Position numbers and translations under genes: made by a program
In this document: positions 1 through 9,227 of the stretch, in pieces
How positions within the stretch are numbered: position 1 is the stretch's first letter
Layout of the letters: every line of letters starts with the position of its first letter
Source of the DNA: Vibrio penaeicida
GTDB lineage: Bacteria; Pseudomonadota; Gammaproteobacteria; Enterobacterales; Vibrionaceae
Assembly: GCF_002933855.1 (NCBI RefSeq)
Contig: NZ_BFAQ01000044.1
Location: 1 to 64,000 of the forward strand
Length of the DNA stretch: 64,000 nucleotides
Direction: 5' to 3'
Notes under the pieces: generated by a model
What the model was told of the DNA's origin: nothing
What the model saw: the letters and a program-made list of their open reading frames with translations, nothing else
Databases searched by the model: none

Positions 1-391
1 GCTTATGATTTTCGCCAATTTTTTTCTAATGCCATATTAAGCGCAAACTGTAAGTAGCTGATAATTTACTCAACAGAAGTAATGTTTTAAAGATAAATAT
101 TCCGATATAATTAAAATTACCAAAATATAAACCCACTCATTAAACAAATAAAAGTTGATTAGACTATTGTAAATTTTGTGTACTTTTTACATGTTTTATT
201 AGGTAATTCATAAAGTTGAGACAAAATTTGCGAACTTTTGCGATTAGAGACACATCATTTATGAAACAAAAATCAGATAGTTCAAATGCATAGCAACACA
301 CAACAATCGGAGCTTGTTGCTGCTTTTTATGGATCAATTTACAAACCAAGTGCCACAATTCGATTTCCGGCTTTAGCCAGTGCGTTCCAAA
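1..391. other. AT-rich non-coding stretch at window start
   Basis: No convincing gene is visible. The only open frame here, on the minus strand, has no recognisable ribosome binding site and its product resembles no family I know. A weak inverted repeat (AGCAACA at 292-298, TGTTGCT at 315-321, 16-base loop) is followed by a short T run on the plus strand. It could be a poor terminator for something lying left of the window. Confidence 0.5.
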
Positions 392-1585
392 TTAGAAACT
401 CCATTTGACTTGAGCATAAACAGCGGTACCGGATGTTTTACCGAACACGCTATTTGCTCTTCCATCAAAGCGCTGAATCACTCCGATCAGCTGCGCCTCA
501 TCTGAAATAGAGTAACTTGTGTTCACACCCAAAAATAGAGAACCATCACCATATAATGTAGAACTGACTGTTAGGCGCATGAGTGGGGATACATCGAACC
601 CTAGGTCTGCATAGGCGGTGTGCTTATCGAAGCTCATGGTTCTCGGTGAAGTTGGCTTGTTAAGATAATTCGGCGCGCTAGTTGGCTCTTGTGGTTCAGA
701 GATATAAAGCGCAGCGACTCTTCCCAACCAGTTTCTTCGCCCACCGAAGCTATAATCCACTTCGACACTGGCTATAATACTATTCGTTAGTTCTAAATCT
801 TCCCATTTGTCTTTAGTCGGGGAAAAATAACTTACCTCACCTCGTACACCAGCGCCTTTAATGTCACTTGCAAAACCTGCTCCTATTACCCAATCCAGCT
901 TGGCTTTGCCTACCATTAATTGGTAATCCCAACCAGAGTCATTTCCTAAATAGCGCGCCGAGTAACTGCTTTGGTCATCGTCTTCGCTGGGTGAATACAC
1001 TACGTCAAAGCTGCTCGCATAACCCAAACTTCGGCTGAGTTGTAATGCGTCTGCTCCGCCTTTCTCCTCGTAATCAAAATCATATATGGAGTAAGTGTTG
1101 TATATATCGTTTGGGTTCCATATCGTCGTCATCGCCCAGTTAACACGAAATCGCCCTGCTCTGGCTCGCCATCCACTTCCGGAATAGTCAAGATAGGCTC
1201 GGTCAAATTGTGTGGTTCCAATTTGCCTACCGTTGTCATGCCAGTTGCTCGTTAAATCAAAGAACCCATCATCCTGACCGACTACGCTTCCGTAATTGGG
1301 GTTGTTAGTGACGGAATCTCCCCAAATAAAGCGGTTTCTCATGCTAACGTTGGTTCGGAGGGATGAGCTAAAGCGATATTCAAAGTTAAACCTTTGGTGT
1401 AAGAGATGATCCGTTAAGTGAGTGCTTGATGAATCAGCCGTATTAAAAGTCGCCATATACTTAATATAGCCCCCCAGATCCCAACTTTTTTCGGGTACTA
1501 ACCCTGGAATCTGGGCAAAGCTGGAAAACGACGCACAAGTTGCAATTAGATAGCTCGCTGAAAACAGATAACTTACAGATTTCAT
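392..1585 (-). CDS. Putative outer-membrane beta-barrel protein of an ABC/LolA-like operon
   Basis: A 397-residue protein with an N-terminal signal peptide (cleavage probably near residue 24, after SSFA). The rest is rich in aromatic residues in alternating patterns and ends in Trp-Ser-Phe, the C-terminal aromatic signature of outer-membrane barrels. Residues 147-163 hold a conserved-looking turn (RVNWAMTTIWNPNDIYN) that recalls the W...NP.D..N segment of DUF1302/alginate-porin-like barrels. Its start overlaps the stop of the upstream ATPase gene by four bases (ATGA), so it is translationally coupled as the last gene of the five-gene operon. Inference: it is the outer-membrane end of a hydrophobic-molecule export route. 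The substrate is unknown, and a simple porin is also possible. Confidence 0.7.
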   Translation of the reverse strand: MKSVSYLFSASYLIATCASFSSFAQIPGLVPEKSWDLGGYIKYMATFNTADSSSTHLTDHLLHQRFNFEYRFSSSLRTNVSMRNRFIWGDSVTNNPNYGSVVGQDDGFFDLTSNWHDNGRQIGTTQFDRAYLDYSGSGWRARAGRFRVNWAMTTIWNPNDIYNTYSIYDFDYEEKGGADALQLSRSLGYASSFDVVYSPSEDDDQSSYSARYLGNDSGWDYQLMVGKAKLDWVIGAGFASDIKGAGVRGEVSYFSPTKDKWEDLELTNSIIASVEVDYSFGGRRNWLGRVAALYISEPQEPTSAPNYLNKPTSPRTMSFDKHTAYADLGFDVSPLMRLTVSSTLYGDGSLFLGVNTSYSISDEAQLIGVIQRFDGRANSVFGKTSGTAVYAQVKWSF

Positions 1586-2292
1586 ACCAGTTCCACGTCA
1601 ACTCGTTCATTTTGTTGCTTGTCTTCTGTCAATTGACCGTCTTCAAAAACGATCACGCGCTTAGCGCGTTTGATGACCCTTGGGTCGTGAGTGGAGAATA
1701 TGAATGTTGTCCCCTCTTCATTGTTCAAACGCTCCATAATATCTAACAGCTCTGCCGTGCTTTTTGCATCCAAATTTGCCGTTGGTTCATCTGCCATTAC
1801 AAAGCGAGGTCCGGGAGCAAGCGCTCTCGCCACCGCAACCCGTTGCTGCTGCCCACCAGATAGTTTGGCAGGCACTTTGTGCATCTGATCTTTCAACCCA
1901 ACGTTTTCGAGTAGTGCTGACGCTCTGCTTTCGCACTCCTGAGCCGGTCGATCTTGCAACTGCATGACAAATTCAACATTTTCTAAAGCGGTCAATACTG
2001 GAAGTAAACTGTAGTCTTGGAAGATAAACCCAATATGATCCCGACGAAACGCTATCAGCTCTTTTTCCGGTAAATCACAAATATCGCAACCATCAATGCT
2101 GACCTTTCCTGCGGAAGGTGTATCGATTCCACCAAGCATGTTCAAGAGCGTGGTTTTCCCAGAGCCGGATGGCCCCATAACCGCGACGAATTCTCCTTGT
2201 TCAATCGTCAAATCTAGCGCTTTAACCGCATGCACGGGAAAGTCACTGTCTTGGTTATAGGTTTTGCGTAGCCCATCTATTTGAATAGTCAT
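1582..2292 (-). CDS. ABC transporter ATPase, LolD/MacB type
   Basis: A 236-residue ATPase with a full set of motifs: Walker A GPSGSGKT at residues 40-47, Q-loop (FQDYSLLP) near 91-98, signature LSGGQQQR at 144-151, Walker B and DEP at 163-170, and the switch His at about 202. The family energises FtsX-fold permeases that work on the periplasmic side (LolCDE lipoprotein release, MacAB). It sits 2 bases downstream of the second permease gene and overlaps the barrel gene by four bases. Context suggests it powers movement of a lipid or lipoprotein-like cargo rather than classic import. It is not the housekeeping lolD, since the operon has its own LolA-like protein and barrel. Confidence 0.9.
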   Translation of the reverse strand: MTIQIDGLRKTYNQDSDFPVHAVKALDLTIEQGEFVAVMGPSGSGKTTLLNMLGGIDTPSAGKVSIDGCDICDLPEKELIAFRRDHIGFIFQDYSLLPVLTALENVEFVMQLQDRPAQECESRASALLENVGLKDQMHKVPAKLSGGQQQRVAVARALAPGPRFVMADEPTANLDAKSTAELLDIMERLNNEEGTTFIFSTHDPRVIKRAKRVIVFEDGQLTEDKQQNERVDVELV

Positions 2293-2294
2293 AA

Positions 2295-3524
2295 TTAATG
2301 CTTCTCCGACATAGCTTGCACTGGTTGTTGCTTAAGAATTTGCCTTGCCGGATACAGTGCAGCAATGACACTGGCAAGAACGACCGTAAACACAATAAGT
2401 TGATACTCTGATAGCTGGATGCGTGGATACAACACAGTGTCCACACCATAAGCACCTAACGCATCTGACATGATGCGGAGATCAAGCCCTGTATGATTCA
2501 AAATGAGAATCAAGGTTACGCTGGCTAGCACACCCAAACATGCCCCTAACGCGCCTAAGAACGTTGCTTCGCATAGAATGAGCGTGAATATTCGATGTTT
2601 TTGCATCCCTACTGCCATGAGCACACCAAACTCTCGTGTACGCTCAAAAACAGACATTAGGAGAATATTGACAATCCCGAAGCCCATCGCGATAACAAAC
2701 ACACCCAAAATTAAGCCGTTACTCGTCGCCATTGAACTTTGCGCCGACGCAAGCATCGGCTGAATTTGACGCCAACCTCGCGCTTCACTCTCATTAGGCA
2801 ATATGGTGTTTATTGATTCTAAAAATGCTTCTATTGACTCGGCCGATGGATCTTTTAGTAGGATGGCCACTTCATGTGAACCTTCAATGCCGGCTAACTT
2901 CGTTAAATCGGATTTCCTTACATAGATGTTGCCGTCGTCAAAACTGCTTGAAGGCGTTTTGAACACACCTCTTACTCGGAACGCTGCACCAGCAACCTCA
3001 TTATTGGTGTCTGAAAAAGTGAGCACCACCTTTGATCCGACCCTCAAGTTAAGCCTTTGCGCTGTTTTTTCAGAAACGAGAACGGGGTTCCGACCTTCCT
3101 TACTTAACCAGTCCCCTTTAATAATGTGAGATGACAACGGCGTTATTTTCCGCTCAGAGTCCAAATCCACTCCATTGATTTTTATGCCTCTATTGCTTCT
3201 CGCAGACGCAACCATTCCGTGGACAAGAAACCGAGCTGACATTTGCACCACATCGGAACGACTTTCGATTGCCTTTAACATCGCCTCCGAATCTGGAATG
3301 AGCGCATTGAGATCTGGGTTGTCAGAATGAGATTTGTGATGAATTTGAACGTGGCTAGTTTGCCACGAGATGGCGTTACTCAGCATGCTATCCATTAAGC
3401 CATTCATAAAGCCCATGATGGAAACCACCCCAAGTAACCCAAATACCATGGCACCCAGCATAATCCCTGTGCGAATTTTATTTCTCCACAAGTTGCGCCA
3501 AGCGAGTTTAATCAGCATGTACAC
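2295..3524 (-). CDS. ABC transporter permease, FtsX/MacB family (second)
   Basis: A 409-residue permease with the usual MacB/LolC plan: one membrane segment near residues 15-40, a large periplasmic domain, then three membrane segments in the last third (around 270-295, 320-345 and 370-395). The start of the gene overlaps the end of the first permease gene by 17 bases, so the two are co-translated and probably form a heterodimer in the inner membrane with the ATPase encoded next. Both permeases start with the same kind of N-terminus (LAWRNLWR...K.RT), which points to an old duplication. The substrate cannot be read from the sequence. Confidence 0.88.
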   Translation of the reverse strand: MYMLIKLAWRNLWRNKIRTGIMLGAMVFGLLGVVSIMGFMNGLMDSMLSNAISWQTSHVQIHHKSHSDNPDLNALIPDSEAMLKAIESRSDVVQMSARFLVHGMVASARSNRGIKINGVDLDSERKITPLSSHIIKGDWLSKEGRNPVLVSEKTAQRLNLRVGSKVVLTFSDTNNEVAGAAFRVRGVFKTPSSSFDDGNIYVRKSDLTKLAGIEGSHEVAILLKDPSAESIEAFLESINTILPNESEARGWRQIQPMLASAQSSMATSNGLILGVFVIAMGFGIVNILLMSVFERTREFGVLMAVGMQKHRIFTLILCEATFLGALGACLGVLASVTLILILNHTGLDLRIMSDALGAYGVDTVLYPRIQLSEYQLIVFTVVLASVIAALYPARQILKQQPVQAMSEKH

Positions 3525-4737
3525 CCCCTTTTAGTGCATTCACTAAATCCATCCGATACACCCTAAACATTGGGTAAAGCAGGCATAAAACTAACAGACC
3601 AATAATGATGGAAACCTGGTTCACATATAGGCTTGCAGATAATGCAAAGGGAAGAATGGGCTCCATACCCGCTTCCAGCATAAGCGTTGCAGTATCACCG
3701 GTTAGCTGGATAGGATTGAAGTAAAAGTAAATTAAGACTGGTGTTGCTAACAACATTCCAATAAAAGCGCCAAGCGCACCAATGAAAATGGACTCTATGC
3801 CAATCAATACAAGTAAGCGGCTTCTGAGCAATCCTGTTGCTAGCATGACACCAAACTCACGTTGTCGCTCAAGCGTCATCATTAGAATAGTGGCAAATAG
3901 CCCAAAGCCAACAACACCGTAAAGCACTAGCATCATAAAAATGCCCCCTGCTTTATCCATTTGAATGTTCTGGGCGGTTTCAGGAGAAAGGTCTCGCCAA
4001 TCCCTCACACGCACATCTGAACCAAAGGCGTCTTTTAACTCTTTTACCTTTCGGTCTAAGTCATTAAGATCTTCAACGTGCATAACCCAATTGGTGATTT
4101 GATTTTCTGTACTGAACATTAACTTTGCTTGCTCAAGCGGAATGTAAACCAGCTGGCTTTCTAACTGGGGCATAGGAAACGAAATTAGCCCTACCACCTT
4201 AAACAGCCCTGCCGCGGTTTGTCCTCTGTAGCCTTGACCGTAGAGCACCAACTCATCGCCTACAGATAAATTCATATACCGTGCTAACGATTCACCCACC
4301 AGTACTTCCTGACCTTCTGGGTTCAGATAGTGACCTTGTGTCACTTTTTCACCGAGCTTTGCATAATCATCTTCAAGGTCTGGGGCGATGCCAATAACCA
4401 TGACACCTTTGGATTTTTCTTTCGCTGCTGCCAATGCAAATGATTCAATACGAGGGAGTACGTGTGTAAATTCAGGGTCTTTTGTTACTGGGGAAATAAA
4501 CTCAGGGGAACCCGGAATCAAATCATCAATACTGTTGCTCTCACCAAAATTTGGGTGCTGCAACTGAATTAACCCTGTAGAAAAACGAGCGCTGTTTTCG
4601 ATACTGTTGGTGTAGGTCCCTTCTTGTAACGAGCGCATAACGAGCGAAAGAAATAAAGCTAACGCTAATGCAGAAGCTGTGAGTAGCGTTCTGCGCTTTT
4701 GTCGCCATAAGTTACGCCAAGCTAACGTAAATAGCAT
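3508..4737 (-). CDS. ABC transporter permease, FtsX/MacB family (first)
   Basis: A 409-residue protein of the same length and plan as its downstream partner: an N-terminal LAWRNLWRQKRRT stretch before the first membrane segment, a periplasmic MacB-type domain to about residue 260, then three membrane segments. It follows the LolA-like gene by about 40 bases on the same strand. By analogy with LolC/LolE the two permeases form a heterodimer that hands cargo to a periplasmic carrier, here plausibly the LolA-like protein encoded just upstream. That role is inferred from gene order. Confidence 0.88.
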   Translation of the reverse strand: MLFTLAWRNLWRQKRRTLLTASALALALFLSLVMRSLQEGTYTNSIENSARFSTGLIQLQHPNFGESNSIDDLIPGSPEFISPVTKDPEFTHVLPRIESFALAAAKEKSKGVMVIGIAPDLEDDYAKLGEKVTQGHYLNPEGQEVLVGESLARYMNLSVGDELVLYGQGYRGQTAAGLFKVVGLISFPMPQLESQLVYIPLEQAKLMFSTENQITNWVMHVEDLNDLDRKVKELKDAFGSDVRVRDWRDLSPETAQNIQMDKAGGIFMMLVLYGVVGFGLFATILMMTLERQREFGVMLATGLLRSRLLVLIGIESIFIGALGAFIGMLLATPVLIYFYFNPIQLTGDTATLMLEAGMEPILPFALSASLYVNQVSIIIGLLVLCLLYPMFRVYRMDLVNALKGGVHAD

Positions 4738-4776
4738 GATATGTCCTTAAAGGAGTAAAGACTGCCGATTCTGAGT

Positions 4777-5532
4777 TTAGTCACGTAATGTTTTCATTTG
4801 TGATTGTGAGAAAAAGTCGTCACCTATCTCAAAATCAAACTGGGCTTCATGCGTGATCATTTCTGTTTTCTGACCCGGCTTATCTGCCGGAATCATTTCC
4901 ATTCGGGTCGCGATATTTCGACCACCAAGCTCTTTCACTTCATATGTGCTTAATGTGTTCACTAACTCATCAAACTCGTCATAAAACTCCACCTTTCTTT
5001 GAAGGTAAGTGTCTTGTGAAATCCATAATGTCACTTTACTCCAAACAACAGGCGCATCTGGTTTGGCGGTTGCTTCGATCTTCCATGTTGATACCGAGTC
5101 AAACGTATCTTCTCCCACCAGTTCATGGGTATAGTCGACAACAATGGAAGACTGATTAATGAGATCATCATTGGTGAAGTCAGACCCCATCCAAGATTGC
5201 CCTAACATGGAAGGCGCAATTTTAATCACCCTCTCGATTCCGGGTATCCAGTTCCACATTTCTCGATATCTTTTTAATGAGGTAGACCCTTTGTCCTTTG
5301 CAGGCGCCGTGACCAAAACCAAAGAAAGATCTTGCCCTTTGCTCCAAGATTTCATGCTCATAGAACGAGTCCAATCAGGGCGGACAATGTTCATTGTAGA
5401 AACGGTGTAACTCGATTCGCCTCTCATTTGCTGATCGGAACGCTCAATAATTTCCGTTGCGTTCAGTGTTTTTTCAGACGAAACACTCGTGAGGGGAAGT
5501 GCCAATAAAAGTATCGCTAGCCAACGCTTCAT
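4777..5532 (-). CDS. LolA-like outer-membrane lipoprotein-sorting family protein
   Basis: A 251-residue secreted protein (signal peptide MKRWLAILLLALPLTSVSS). I chose the start at 5532 because AGGAGG lies at 5537-5542 just before that ATG; a longer reading frame exists but lacks this support. It shares landmarks with the second LolA-like protein at 10860-11639: an MGSDF motif (residues 115-119), a W.P...RV stretch before it, and VEFYD with a following L..TL (181 onwards). Proteins of this family have a LolA/LolB-like fold that shields hydrophobic cargo in the periplasm. Here it is the first gene of an ABC operon ending with a barrel gene, so it likely carries the cargo between the membranes. 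The cargo is unknown. Confidence 0.85.
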   Translation of the reverse strand: MKRWLAILLLALPLTSVSSEKTLNATEIIERSDQQMRGESSYTVSTMNIVRPDWTRSMSMKSWSKGQDLSLVLVTAPAKDKGSTSLKRYREMWNWIPGIERVIKIAPSMLGQSWMGSDFTNDDLINQSSIVVDYTHELVGEDTFDSVSTWKIEATAKPDAPVVWSKVTLWISQDTYLQRKVEFYDEFDELVNTLSTYEVKELGGRNIATRMEMIPADKPGQKTEMITHEAQFDFEIGDDFFSQSQMKTLRD

Positions 5533-5536
5533 GTTG

Positions 5537-5542
5537 CCTCCT
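5537..5542 (-). promoter_or_regulatory. Strong ribosome binding site deciding the LolA-like start
   Basis: AGGAGG on the minus strand, four bases before the ATG at 5532. It favours this start over the upstream ATG at 5592, which lies inside an inverted repeat element and has no such site. Confidence 0.85.
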
Positions 5543-5553
5543 GTAAAAGATAC

Positions 5554-5584
5554 ATATCCAAGTAGCCCCAAGGTATTTGGATAT
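5554..5584. repeat. Dispersed inverted repeat, copy 1
   Basis: Arms ATATCCAAGTA (5554-5564) and TATTTGGATAT (5574-5584) pair around the nine-base spacer GCCCCAAGG, with one G-T pair. A near-identical element (CCAAGTA, ACCTCAAGA, TACTTGG) lies at 43700-43735. Position here is the leader of the ABC/LolA-like operon. It looks like a small dispersed palindromic repeat rather than a regulator site specific to this operon. Confidence 0.7.
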
Positions 5585-5681
5585 ATGAACATGATGATAT
5601 ATTTTGGATTAACGATGCGTTAAGGAAGATCAAATTGCCAGACGATTTACAACTATCTGAATGAAAACGGGATAACAGGTA

Positions 5682-5715
5682 CAAAAAAAGCAGGCTAATT
5701 CGCCTGCTTTTTGTC
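5682..5715 (-). terminator. Terminator after pheT
   Basis: GCAGGC and GCCTGC pair around a short loop (5690-5707) and are flanked by an A run on one side and a T run on the other, so it can act in both directions. On the minus strand it lies just downstream of the pheT stop and ends the pheST transcript. Confidence 0.85.
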
Positions 5716-5732
5716 TATTTGGTGAGAATCAA

Positions 5733-8138
5733 CTAGTCACGTAGTGAAGCGCCAAACTTCTCAGAGACGTGAGCGACGATCGCATCAACCGCACCCGCGA
5801 TGTCTGCATCTTCTAGCGTGCGCTCTACTGATTGTAGTGTTAGCGCGATAGCTAGGCTCTTCTTGCCTTCTTCAACGCCTTTACCTACGTAAACGTCAAA
5901 TAGCTTAGCACCTTTCAAGAACTCACCACCTTGTGCTAAACATGCAGCAACGATGTCACCAGAAGCGACAGCTTCATCAACAACAACGGCAATGTCACGA
6001 CGGTTTGATGGGAACTTAGAAAGCTGTACTGCTTCAGGAATCACTTTCGTGTTGATCGCTGACCATTCAACTTCGAATACGATAGTACGACCGTTTAGAC
6101 CAAACTTACGCTCAAGTTCTGGGTGAACCGTACCGATTACACCTACCTGCTTCCCACCGACAATTAGTGCCGCAGATTGACCAGGGTGAAGCGCTGGGTT
6201 CGCTGCTTTATCTTCAGCAGAAAGCACTGCGAAAGAGTAAGCGACTTCGTTTGCAGTTAACTCAAGAACGGCTTCTAGATCGCCTTTAAGGTCGAAGAAG
6301 TCCACTGTGTTTGTCTCGATATCCCAGTGCTCTTCACCGCGAGTACCTGCGATAACACCTGCAAGTATCGGCTCTTGACGCATACCGTTTTCAGCTGATT
6401 CACACGGAATGAAACGTAAACCGTATTCGAATAGACGAACACGTGGCTGTTGACGTTTCTGGTTATGAACTACTGTGTTTAATAGACCTTGGATAAGACC
6501 TAAACGCATCGCTGACATGTCCGCAGAAATTGGGAATGGCAGGATTAACGGTTCAACACCAGGAACAACGAGCTTTTGCTGCTCTGGTTCAACGAAGCTG
6601 TACGTAATCGCTTCTTGGTAACCGCGGTCAACAAGTAGGTTACGAACGCGTTTTAGCGGGATATTCGCTTCGACGTGGTTGTGCATCTGAAGTGCAGCAG
6701 CTGGACGTTGGTTAGGAATATTATCGTAACCGTAGATACGACCCACTTCTTCAATTAAGTCTTGCTCGATAGCAATATCGAAACGCCAAGTTGGCGCTGT
6801 TGCTGTCCAGCCTTCGTTCGTGCTTTCTACCGATAAACCAAGACGCTCTAGAATCTCAGCCACATCGCTATCTGCAATATGGTGACCTAGTAAGCTATCT
6901 AGTTTAGTGCGACGCAGTGCAACTGTGTTTGCTTTTGGTAGGTCAGCCTCGGACTCAGCACCCACTACTGGCGCGACTTCACCACCACAGATCTCAACAA
7001 GAAGTTCTGTCGCGCGTTCCATTGCGTTTGCTTGTAGTGCGAAGTCCACACCACGCTCAAAACGCATTGAAGAATCAGTGTGTAAGCCATAGCTACGAGC
7101 GCGACCACGGATGTGATCCGGTGCGAAGAACGCACACTCAAGTAGAACGTCTTTAGTCTCAGTCGTTACACCAGACTCTTCGCCACCAAAGATACCCGCG
7201 ATTGCTAGTGCTTTGTTGTGGTCTGCGACAACCAGAGTATCTACGTTTAGCTCTGCTTCATTACCATCTAAAAGAGTCAGCTTCTCGCCTTGCTCTGCTA
7301 GACGAACCACGATACCACCTTCGATCTTCGCTAGATCGAATGCATGCATCGGTTGACCTTGCTCTAGAAGAATAAAGTTGGTGATGTCTACCACTGGATC
7401 GATAGAGCGAATACCACAACGGCGAAGTTTCTCTTGCATCCAAAGTGGTGTTTCAGCTTGAACGTTAACGCTCTTAACTACGCGACCTAGGTAACGTGGA
7501 CATGCTGCTGGCGCTTTTACTTCAATCGAAACTGTGTCATCGATAGCTGGAGCAACAGCATTTACTGCTGGCTCTGTAACGTCTGCACGGTTCAAAACGC
7601 CAACTTCACGAGCCATACCACGGATGCTGAAACAGTCAGCGCGGTTAGCCGTAAGGTCTACGTCTACTGTTACGTCCTCAAGACCTAGGAATTCGCGGAA
7701 ATCAGTACCGATAACAGCGTCTTCAGATAACTCTAGAATACCATCAGATTCTACATCGATACCTAGTTCAGAGAATGAACAAAGCATACCGTGAGATGGT
7801 TGACCACGTAGTTTTGCTTTTTTGATTTTGAAATCGCCTGGTAGAACAGCACCAACTGTTGCTACAGCAACTTTGATACCTAAGCGGCAGTTAGATGCGC
7901 CACAAACGATGTCTAGTAGTTCTTCAGCACCAACATCTACTTTTGTTACACGTAGCTTATCTGCATCTGGGTGTTGACCACACTCAACCACTTTACCTAC
8001 TTTAACGCCAGTGAAAGAACCAGCAACAGGCAGTACGTCGTCTACTTCTAGACCCGCCATCGTAATTTGGTGTGTAAGTTCGTCAGTCGATACCGCAGGG
8101 TTTACCCACTCACGAAGCCATGATTCGCTAAATTTCAT
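5733..8138 (-). CDS. pheT: Phenylalanine-tRNA ligase beta subunit
   Basis: An 801-residue protein, close to the family's usual length of about 795. It is the beta subunit of the cytoplasmic alpha2-beta2 enzyme that charges tRNA-Phe. The N-terminus (MKFSESWLREWV) is typical, followed by the tRNA-binding OB-fold domain (about 40-150, with HPDADKLRVTKVDVG), the B3/B4 editing domain in the middle (HAFDLAKIEGGIVVRLA), the B5 domain (about 400-475) and a C-terminal FDX-ACB anticodon-binding domain (about 705-800, starting FPSNRRDIAVVVDE). It lies 18 bases downstream of pheS in one transcript. Unlike the arrangement in Escherichia coli, no ihfA follows; a terminator and an unrelated operon do. Confidence 0.98.
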   Translation of the reverse strand: MKFSESWLREWVNPAVSTDELTHQITMAGLEVDDVLPVAGSFTGVKVGKVVECGQHPDADKLRVTKVDVGAEELLDIVCGASNCRLGIKVAVATVGAVLPGDFKIKKAKLRGQPSHGMLCSFSELGIDVESDGILELSEDAVIGTDFREFLGLEDVTVDVDLTANRADCFSIRGMAREVGVLNRADVTEPAVNAVAPAIDDTVSIEVKAPAACPRYLGRVVKSVNVQAETPLWMQEKLRRCGIRSIDPVVDITNFILLEQGQPMHAFDLAKIEGGIVVRLAEQGEKLTLLDGNEAELNVDTLVVADHNKALAIAGIFGGEESGVTTETKDVLLECAFFAPDHIRGRARSYGLHTDSSMRFERGVDFALQANAMERATELLVEICGGEVAPVVGAESEADLPKANTVALRRTKLDSLLGHHIADSDVAEILERLGLSVESTNEGWTATAPTWRFDIAIEQDLIEEVGRIYGYDNIPNQRPAAALQMHNHVEANIPLKRVRNLLVDRGYQEAITYSFVEPEQQKLVVPGVEPLILPFPISADMSAMRLGLIQGLLNTVVHNQKRQQPRVRLFEYGLRFIPCESAENGMRQEPILAGVIAGTRGEEHWDIETNTVDFFDLKGDLEAVLELTANEVAYSFAVLSAEDKAANPALHPGQSAALIVGGKQVGVIGTVHPELERKFGLNGRTIVFEVEWSAINTKVIPEAVQLSKFPSNRRDIAVVVDEAVASGDIVAACLAQGGEFLKGAKLFDVYVGKGVEEGKKSLAIALTLQSVERTLEDADIAGAVDAIVAHVSEKFGASLRD

Positions 8139-8156
8139 TGTGATGTATCCCCTGGA

Positions 8157-9140
8157 TTACTTGAACTGTTTTAGGAAACGAAGGTCGTTCTCGAAGAACG
8201 CACGAAGATCGTTTACGCCGTAACGAAGCATAGTTAGACGCTCTACGCCCATACCAAATGCAAAGCCAGAGTACTTCTCAGGGTCGATGCCTACGGCACG
8301 CAATACGTTCGGGTGAACCATGCCACAACCTAGAACTTCAAGCCATTTTCCATTCTTACCTTTCACGTCAACTTCTGCTGAAGGCTCTGTGAATGGAAAG
8401 TAAGAAGGACGGAAGCGAACTTCTACTTCTTCTTCAAAGAAGTTACATAGGAAATCATGCAGGATGCCTTTTAGCTGTGCGAAGTTTACGTTCTCGTCGA
8501 CTAGCATGCCTTCCACTTGGTGGAACATTGGCGTGTGCGTTTGGTCGTAATCGTTACGGTAAACACGGCCCGGAGCGATGAAACGGAATGGTGGTTTACC
8601 ATTTTCCATTGTACGGATCTGAACACCAGACGTATGAGTACGTAGCATAAGGTCTGGGTTAAAGAAGAACGTGTCGTGGTCAGTACGCGCTGGGTGATCT
8701 TCTGCGATGTTTAGTGCATCAAAGTTATGGAATGCATCTTCAATCTCAGGACCAGACTCAGTGTTAAAGCCTAGCTCACCAAAAAACTGCTCAATACGCT
8801 CAACTGTACGCGTAACTGGGTGCAAACCACCGTTCTCGATACGACGACCTGGTAGTGTTACATCAATAGTTTCAGCAGCTAATTTTTCTTCAAGTTCTGC
8901 ACGTTGTAGTGCATCTTTACGCGCTGCGATAGCTTGTTGAACTACGCCTTTCGCTTTGTTGATTTCTTGACCAGCAGTACGGCGCTCTTCTGGTGGTAGT
9001 TTACCTAGGCTTTGAAGCTGAGCGGTAAGCTCGCCTTTTTTGCCTAGATACTGAACACGCACTTCATCAAGTGCAACTAACGAATCCGCCGCTTCAATCG
9101 CTGCGTTCGCATTAGCAATGATCTCTTCTAGATGTTGCAT
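8157..9140 (-). CDS. pheS: Phenylalanine-tRNA ligase alpha subunit
   Basis: A 327-residue catalytic subunit of phenylalanyl-tRNA synthetase (class II). The N-terminal 85 residues form the expected coiled-coil arm. Motif 2 is visible as GRVYRNDYDQTHTPMFHQVEG minus its last base of context (about residues 200-220), and motif 3 as GFAFGMGVERLTMLRYG near the C-terminus. The GAGG ribosome site lies at 9146-9149. A hairpin (9152-9179) sits directly upstream of it, and a 40-codon leader frame with clustered Phe codons lies further up. Confidence 0.98.
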   Translation of the reverse strand: MQHLEEIIANANAAIEAADSLVALDEVRVQYLGKKGELTAQLQSLGKLPPEERRTAGQEINKAKGVVQQAIAARKDALQRAELEEKLAAETIDVTLPGRRIENGGLHPVTRTVERIEQFFGELGFNTESGPEIEDAFHNFDALNIAEDHPARTDHDTFFFNPDLMLRTHTSGVQIRTMENGKPPFRFIAPGRVYRNDYDQTHTPMFHQVEGMLVDENVNFAQLKGILHDFLCNFFEEEVEVRFRPSYFPFTEPSAEVDVKGKNGKWLEVLGCGMVHPNVLRAVGIDPEKYSGFAFGMGVERLTMLRYGVNDLRAFFENDLRFLKQFK

Positions 9141-9151
9141 CGTTTCCTCAT

Positions 9152-9179
9152 CTACCTATGTAAAGAACATAAGTGGTAG
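9152..9179 (-). promoter_or_regulatory. Hairpin just upstream of the pheS ribosome binding site
   Basis: Minus-strand CTACC and TATGT pair with ACATA and GGTAG around a five-base loop, with a three-base bulge on one side. There is no T tract, so it is not a classic terminator. Its closeness to the GAGG site could affect pheS translation; that is inference. Confidence 0.4.
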
Positions 9180-9227
9180 TGTCTATAAGGTTTCCCTGAT
9201 GGGATTCTTGGGTATTTTCAAATAGCT

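Noticed and set aside
164..358. A 64-codon minus-strand frame at the left edge
   Set aside because: No ribosome binding site, low-complexity start, and no recognisable family; probably chance in AT-rich DNA.
1582..4737. The ABC genes as the housekeeping lolCDE operon
   Set aside because: The operon includes its own LolA-like protein and a barrel gene, and two same-size permeases, unlike the usual lolCDE layout; the true lolCDE is probably elsewhere.
6907..7156. Open frames on the plus strand inside pheT
   Set aside because: They are antisense shadows of a strongly coding gene with codon-biased sequence; no ribosome sites.
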